64,000 bases of DNA from Dolomitihabitans soli (GTDB lineage Bacteria > Actinomycetota > Actinomycetes > Streptosporangiales > Streptosporangiaceae): positions 124,001-188,000 of the forward strand of contig NZ_JAKNTW010000024.1 of the NCBI RefSeq assembly GCF_022213955.1, written 5' to 3'. The number at the start of each line of letters is the position of its first letter. Positions within the stretch are counted from its first letter, which is position 1. The translations under genes were made by a program, and so were the position numbers. Under the pieces are notes generated by a model. That model saw nothing but the letters and a program-made list of their open reading frames with translations. It made no database searches and was not told the DNA's origin. This document shows, piece after piece, positions 61,383-64,000 of this stretch.

Positions 61383-63515
61383 GTGGAAGCCTCCGTCGAG
61401 AGTCTGGTGTTCGTCCGCGACGACGAGTACACGGTCGCGCGGATGAGCGCCGAGGGCATGCCCGGATTCGTCGCCGCCGGGCGGGCCCTCGCCGGGGTGC
61501 AGCCGGGAGAGACGCTGCGGCTGATCGGCGAGTGGAGCGAGCATCCGCGGCACGGCCGCCGTCTGACGGTCACCGCGTCGGAGCGGGTGATCCCGTCCAC
61601 GGTGCAGGCCATCAAGATCTACCTGGGCTCGGGCCTGATCCGCGGCATCGGCCCGCGGCTCGCCGACGCGATCGTCAGCCAGTTCGGCGAGGCGACGCTG
61701 AAAGTCATCGACACCGAGCCGGAACGGCTCAGGGAGATCGTCAACATCGGCCCGGCCCGGCAGGGGCAGATCGTCGAGGCGTGGCGGGACCAGAAGGCGA
61801 TCGCCGCGCTGATGGTGTTCCTGCAGGGCTTCGGGATCAGCCCGCTGCTCGCTACGAAGATCTACCAGCTGTACGGCGCGCGCTCGGCCGACGTCCTGGC
61901 CGCCGACCCGTACCAGCTCATCGGCCAGGTCAGGGGGATCGGGTTCGGCACGGCCGACCGGATCGCCCTGCGGTCGGGGGTGCCGGAGCGCAGCCCGGAG
62001 CGGATCAAGGCCGCCGTCCTGGACCGGCTGGAGACGGCCGCCGCCCGCGACGGGCACTGCTACCTGCCGTTGCCCGTCCTGCTCGCGAGCGCCGCCGAAC
62101 TGGTCGAACAGGATCAGGACATCGTCCGCCAGATGGTCGACGTTCTCACCGCCGAGCGCCGGGTGGTCGTCGAAGCCTCCGCGGGCGCCTCCGGCACGGT
62201 CGTGGTGTACGCCAAGCACGTGCACAGCCGCGAGCTCAAGCTGGCCGCTCAGCTGACCAGGCTCGGGCAGGCCGCGTCGACCCTGCCCATCCGCGCGTGG
62301 GCGGAGGACCCCGGCCTGAACGACGACCAGCAGGCGGCGGTGACCATGGCGCTGACCAGCACGGTGTCCATCCTGACCGGCGGCCCCGGCTGCGGCAAGA
62401 GCCACACCGTGAAAACCGTCGCGGCGACCGTGAAGGCGTCGGGCGGTACGGTCACCCTCACCGCGCCGACCGGCAAGGCGGCCAAGCGCCTGTCGGAGCT
62501 GACCGGCATGCCCGCGCTGACCGTGCACCGGATGCTGGCCCACGAGCCGGACCCCGACCCCGGCACGCTGTTCGAGCAGACGCCTGCGCAGGCCGACCTC
62601 ATCGTGGTCGACGAGGCTTCGATGCTGGATCTGAACCTGGCCACCCGGCTCGTCTCGGCCATCCCGGCCGGCAGCCATCTGCTCCTCGTCGGCGACGACG
62701 ACCAGCTGCCGAGCATCGGGCCCGGCAGCGTGCTGGCCGACCTGCTGCGCGTCGAGACGATCGCGCGGGTCCGGCTGACCCACGTCTTCCGCCAGGCCGA
62801 CGGGAGCGGGATCATCCAGGCCGCGCACCGGATACGGACCGGCGGACTGCCCGATCTCCCCGGGCGGGGAGGCTTCTGGTTCGAGGAGCTCGACGACCCC
62901 GACCGGGTCGCCGAGCGGGTGGTCCATCTGGCCACCGTGGCGATCCCGCGTAAGCAGGGCGTGCGTCCCGGCCAGGTCCAGGTGCTGTGCCCGATGCGCA
63001 AGGGCGTGACGGGCACCGCCCAGCTGGGCCGGATGATGCAGGAACGGCTGAACCCCGCCCGCGACGGCGACGCGGAGCACTGGGCCGGCTCCACCGTCTT
63101 CCGGACCGGCGACCGGGTCATGCCGGTCCGGAACAACTACGACAAGGGCGTCTTCAACGGGGAGACCGGCACGGTCACCGCGATCGTCCAGCAGGACCGG
63201 CTCGTGGAGGTCCTGCTCGACGACGGGGAGACCGTGACCTACGGCTTCGACGAGCTCGACGACCTCACCCACGCGTACGCCATCAGCGTGCACCGCTCCC
63301 AGGGCAGCGAGTATCCCTTCGTGGTGGCCCCGATCGTCGCCGAGGCCGGCGGCATCATGCTGCGCCGCAGGCTCCTCTACACCCTCGTCACCCGGGCCCG
63401 GTCCTGGGTGGTCCTCGTCGGCCAGCGGGAAGCCCTGGAAACGGCCGTCCACCGGCTCGGCCACCGCCGTAACACCGGCCTCACCCGAAGGCTTCTGCTG
63501 TCCCCGCTCGGCTGA
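61383..63515 (+). CDS. RecD2-like ATP-dependent DNA helicase
   Basis: 710 aa. N-terminal OB/HhH region (GSGLIRGIGPRLADAIVSQF), then superfamily 1B helicase motifs: GGPGCGKS (about 335), VDEASMLD, GDDDQLPSIGPG, LTHVFRQ and the C-terminal YAISVHRSQGSEYP and YTLVTRA. RecD2 unwinds DNA 5' to 3' outside RecBCD. The GTG start at 61383 is supported by MEASVESLVFVRDDEYTVAR. Confidence 0.93.
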   Translation: MEASVESLVFVRDDEYTVARMSAEGMPGFVAAGRALAGVQPGETLRLIGEWSEHPRHGRRLTVTASERVIPSTVQAIKIYLGSGLIRGIGPRLADAIVSQFGEATLKVIDTEPERLREIVNIGPARQGQIVEAWRDQKAIAALMVFLQGFGISPLLATKIYQLYGARSADVLAADPYQLIGQVRGIGFGTADRIALRSGVPERSPERIKAAVLDRLETAAARDGHCYLPLPVLLASAAELVEQDQDIVRQMVDVLTAERRVVVEASAGASGTVVVYAKHVHSRELKLAAQLTRLGQAASTLPIRAWAEDPGLNDDQQAAVTMALTSTVSILTGGPGCGKSHTVKTVAATVKASGGTVTLTAPTGKAAKRLSELTGMPALTVHRMLAHEPDPDPGTLFEQTPAQADLIVVDEASMLDLNLATRLVSAIPAGSHLLLVGDDDQLPSIGPGSVLADLLRVETIARVRLTHVFRQADGSGIIQAAHRIRTGGLPDLPGRGGFWFEELDDPDRVAERVVHLATVAIPRKQGVRPGQVQVLCPMRKGVTGTAQLGRMMQERLNPARDGDAEHWAGSTVFRTGDRVMPVRNNYDKGVFNGETGTVTAIVQQDRLVEVLLDDGETVTYGFDELDDLTHAYAISVHRSQGSEYPFVVAPIVAEAGGIMLRRRLLYTLVTRARSWVVLVGQREALETAVHRLGHRRNTGLTRRLLLSPLG

Positions 63516-63558
63516 ACTCCTCAAGTCCATCAGTGGCGGGTGACCCGGGTCGGCGCGC

Positions 63559-63960
63559 TCAGAGTGCTCCCAGGTAGACCCAGGCGCCTTCGTGCCGGGT
63601 GAAGCGGCTGTTCTCGTCCAGCGACCCCGGGTTCCCGTGCTCGACGAAGTGGGCGCGGAAACGGACCGTGCCCTCGGTGTGGAAGGCGGTTCCGCCGGTG
63701 GTCTCCAGGATCTCCAGGCTCACCCATCGGGTCGCCCCGGCGAGATCCACGTGGGGCGGGCGCGTCGCGGGGTGCCAGGTACGCAGGAGATAGCCGTCGT
63801 CGCCGACGCTGAAGGCGCTGAATCGTGCACGCATCAGCGACTCGGCGGTGGGCGCGGCAGCCTTCCCGCTGTGCAGCCGCCCGCAGCAGTCCCGGTAGGA
63901 CGCGGAGAGCCCGCACGGGCACGCGAGGGCGCGAGGAGGTGGTGTGTGGCGTCGGGACAT
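63559..63960 (-). CDS. YchJ-like SEC-C protein
   Basis: 133 aa from ATG 63960 (MSRRHTPPP). A zinc-binding SEC-C motif at the N-terminus (ACPCGLSASYRDCCGRLH) and a YchJ/NTF2-like body (LMRARFSAFSVGDDGYLLRT, WVSLEILETTGG, FRAHFVEHG). Function unknown. Upstream to 64000 no further gene is seen. Confidence 0.88.
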   Translation of the reverse strand: MSRRHTPPPRALACPCGLSASYRDCCGRLHSGKAAAPTAESLMRARFSAFSVGDDGYLLRTWHPATRPPHVDLAGATRWVSLEILETTGGTAFHTEGTVRFRAHFVEHGNPGSLDENSRFTRHEGAWVYLGAL

Positions 63961-64000
63961 GCCGCTAATTGTGCCCCCTCGCAAGCGCGACGGTGCGTGA

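Overview
The window is about 64 kb of very GC-rich DNA with GTG/TTG starts, many 4-nt ATGA/GTGA gene overlaps, LacI/LuxR-LAL/SoxR/PadR regulators and secreted S1 proteases. This fits a filamentous actinomycete chromosome, probably of the Streptosporangiaceae type (a content-based inference; there is no rRNA or marker gene here). I saw no rRNA, tRNA or CRISPR array.

Left part (0-14.6 kb): the end of an FAD oxidase gene; a LacI regulator facing a cluster of GGGAGCGCTCCC-type palindromes; a secreted glycan-degradation pair (GH16 with two F5/8 domains, then F5/8-DUF1996); a phosphoketolase; a large LuxR-type (LAL) ATPase regulator; a beta-carbonic anhydrase; a streptogrisin-like protease; a DUF4097-like lipoprotein; SoxR; and an unknown 230-aa protein.

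Sulfur-type region (14.6-24.3 kb): a minus-strand operon of four LLM flavin monooxygenases. The last three junctions contain a chain of ATGA/GTGA couplings that includes a 28-aa ORF. The operon then runs into a lipoprotein gene cut off after its signal peptide by an IS200/IS605-type element (tnpA truncated, tnpB intact). Beyond the element only the tail of an ABC-transporter ATPase remains, so the middle of a transporter operon seems to have been deleted. A sulfotransferase is divergent from the operon. A shared dyad, CCTA-N9-TAGG, lies before the monooxygenase operon, the sulfotransferase, the carbonic anhydrase and a beta-propeller gene.

Hydrogenase region (24.4-41.3 kb): a group 1h (high-affinity, actinobacterial) [NiFe]-hydrogenase operon with small and large subunits, a NifU-like protein, DUF5947, a 68-aa protein, DUF6084, a 326-aa protein, a maturation protease with an extra N-terminal domain, a 35-aa membrane peptide, and hypA, hypC, hypD and hypE. 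A second maturation operon on the other strand carries padR, SIS isomerase, a hypC-like gene, SIS isomerase and hypF. Between them lie an AraC regulator, two small secreted proteins and a 67-bp tandem repeat. hypB is not present.

Right part (41.3-64 kb): MFS exporter, SAM methyltransferase, acetate kinase (partner of the phosphoketolase), an orphan protease-propeptide-like peptide and a full trypsin-like protease, GH36 alpha-galactosidase, a coupled streptogramin-resistance pair (ABC-F ATPase and virginiamycin B lyase) with a divergent TetR and its probable operator, small proteins, a 2-hydroxyacid dehydrogenase, a metallophosphoesterase, a PHP-domain protein, an ArsR/SRPBCC/VOC operon behind two 16-bp palindromes, a cytochrome P450, a RecD2-like helicase and a YchJ-like protein. 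Mobile-element remnants sit at about 41.5, 58.3 and 59.8 kb.
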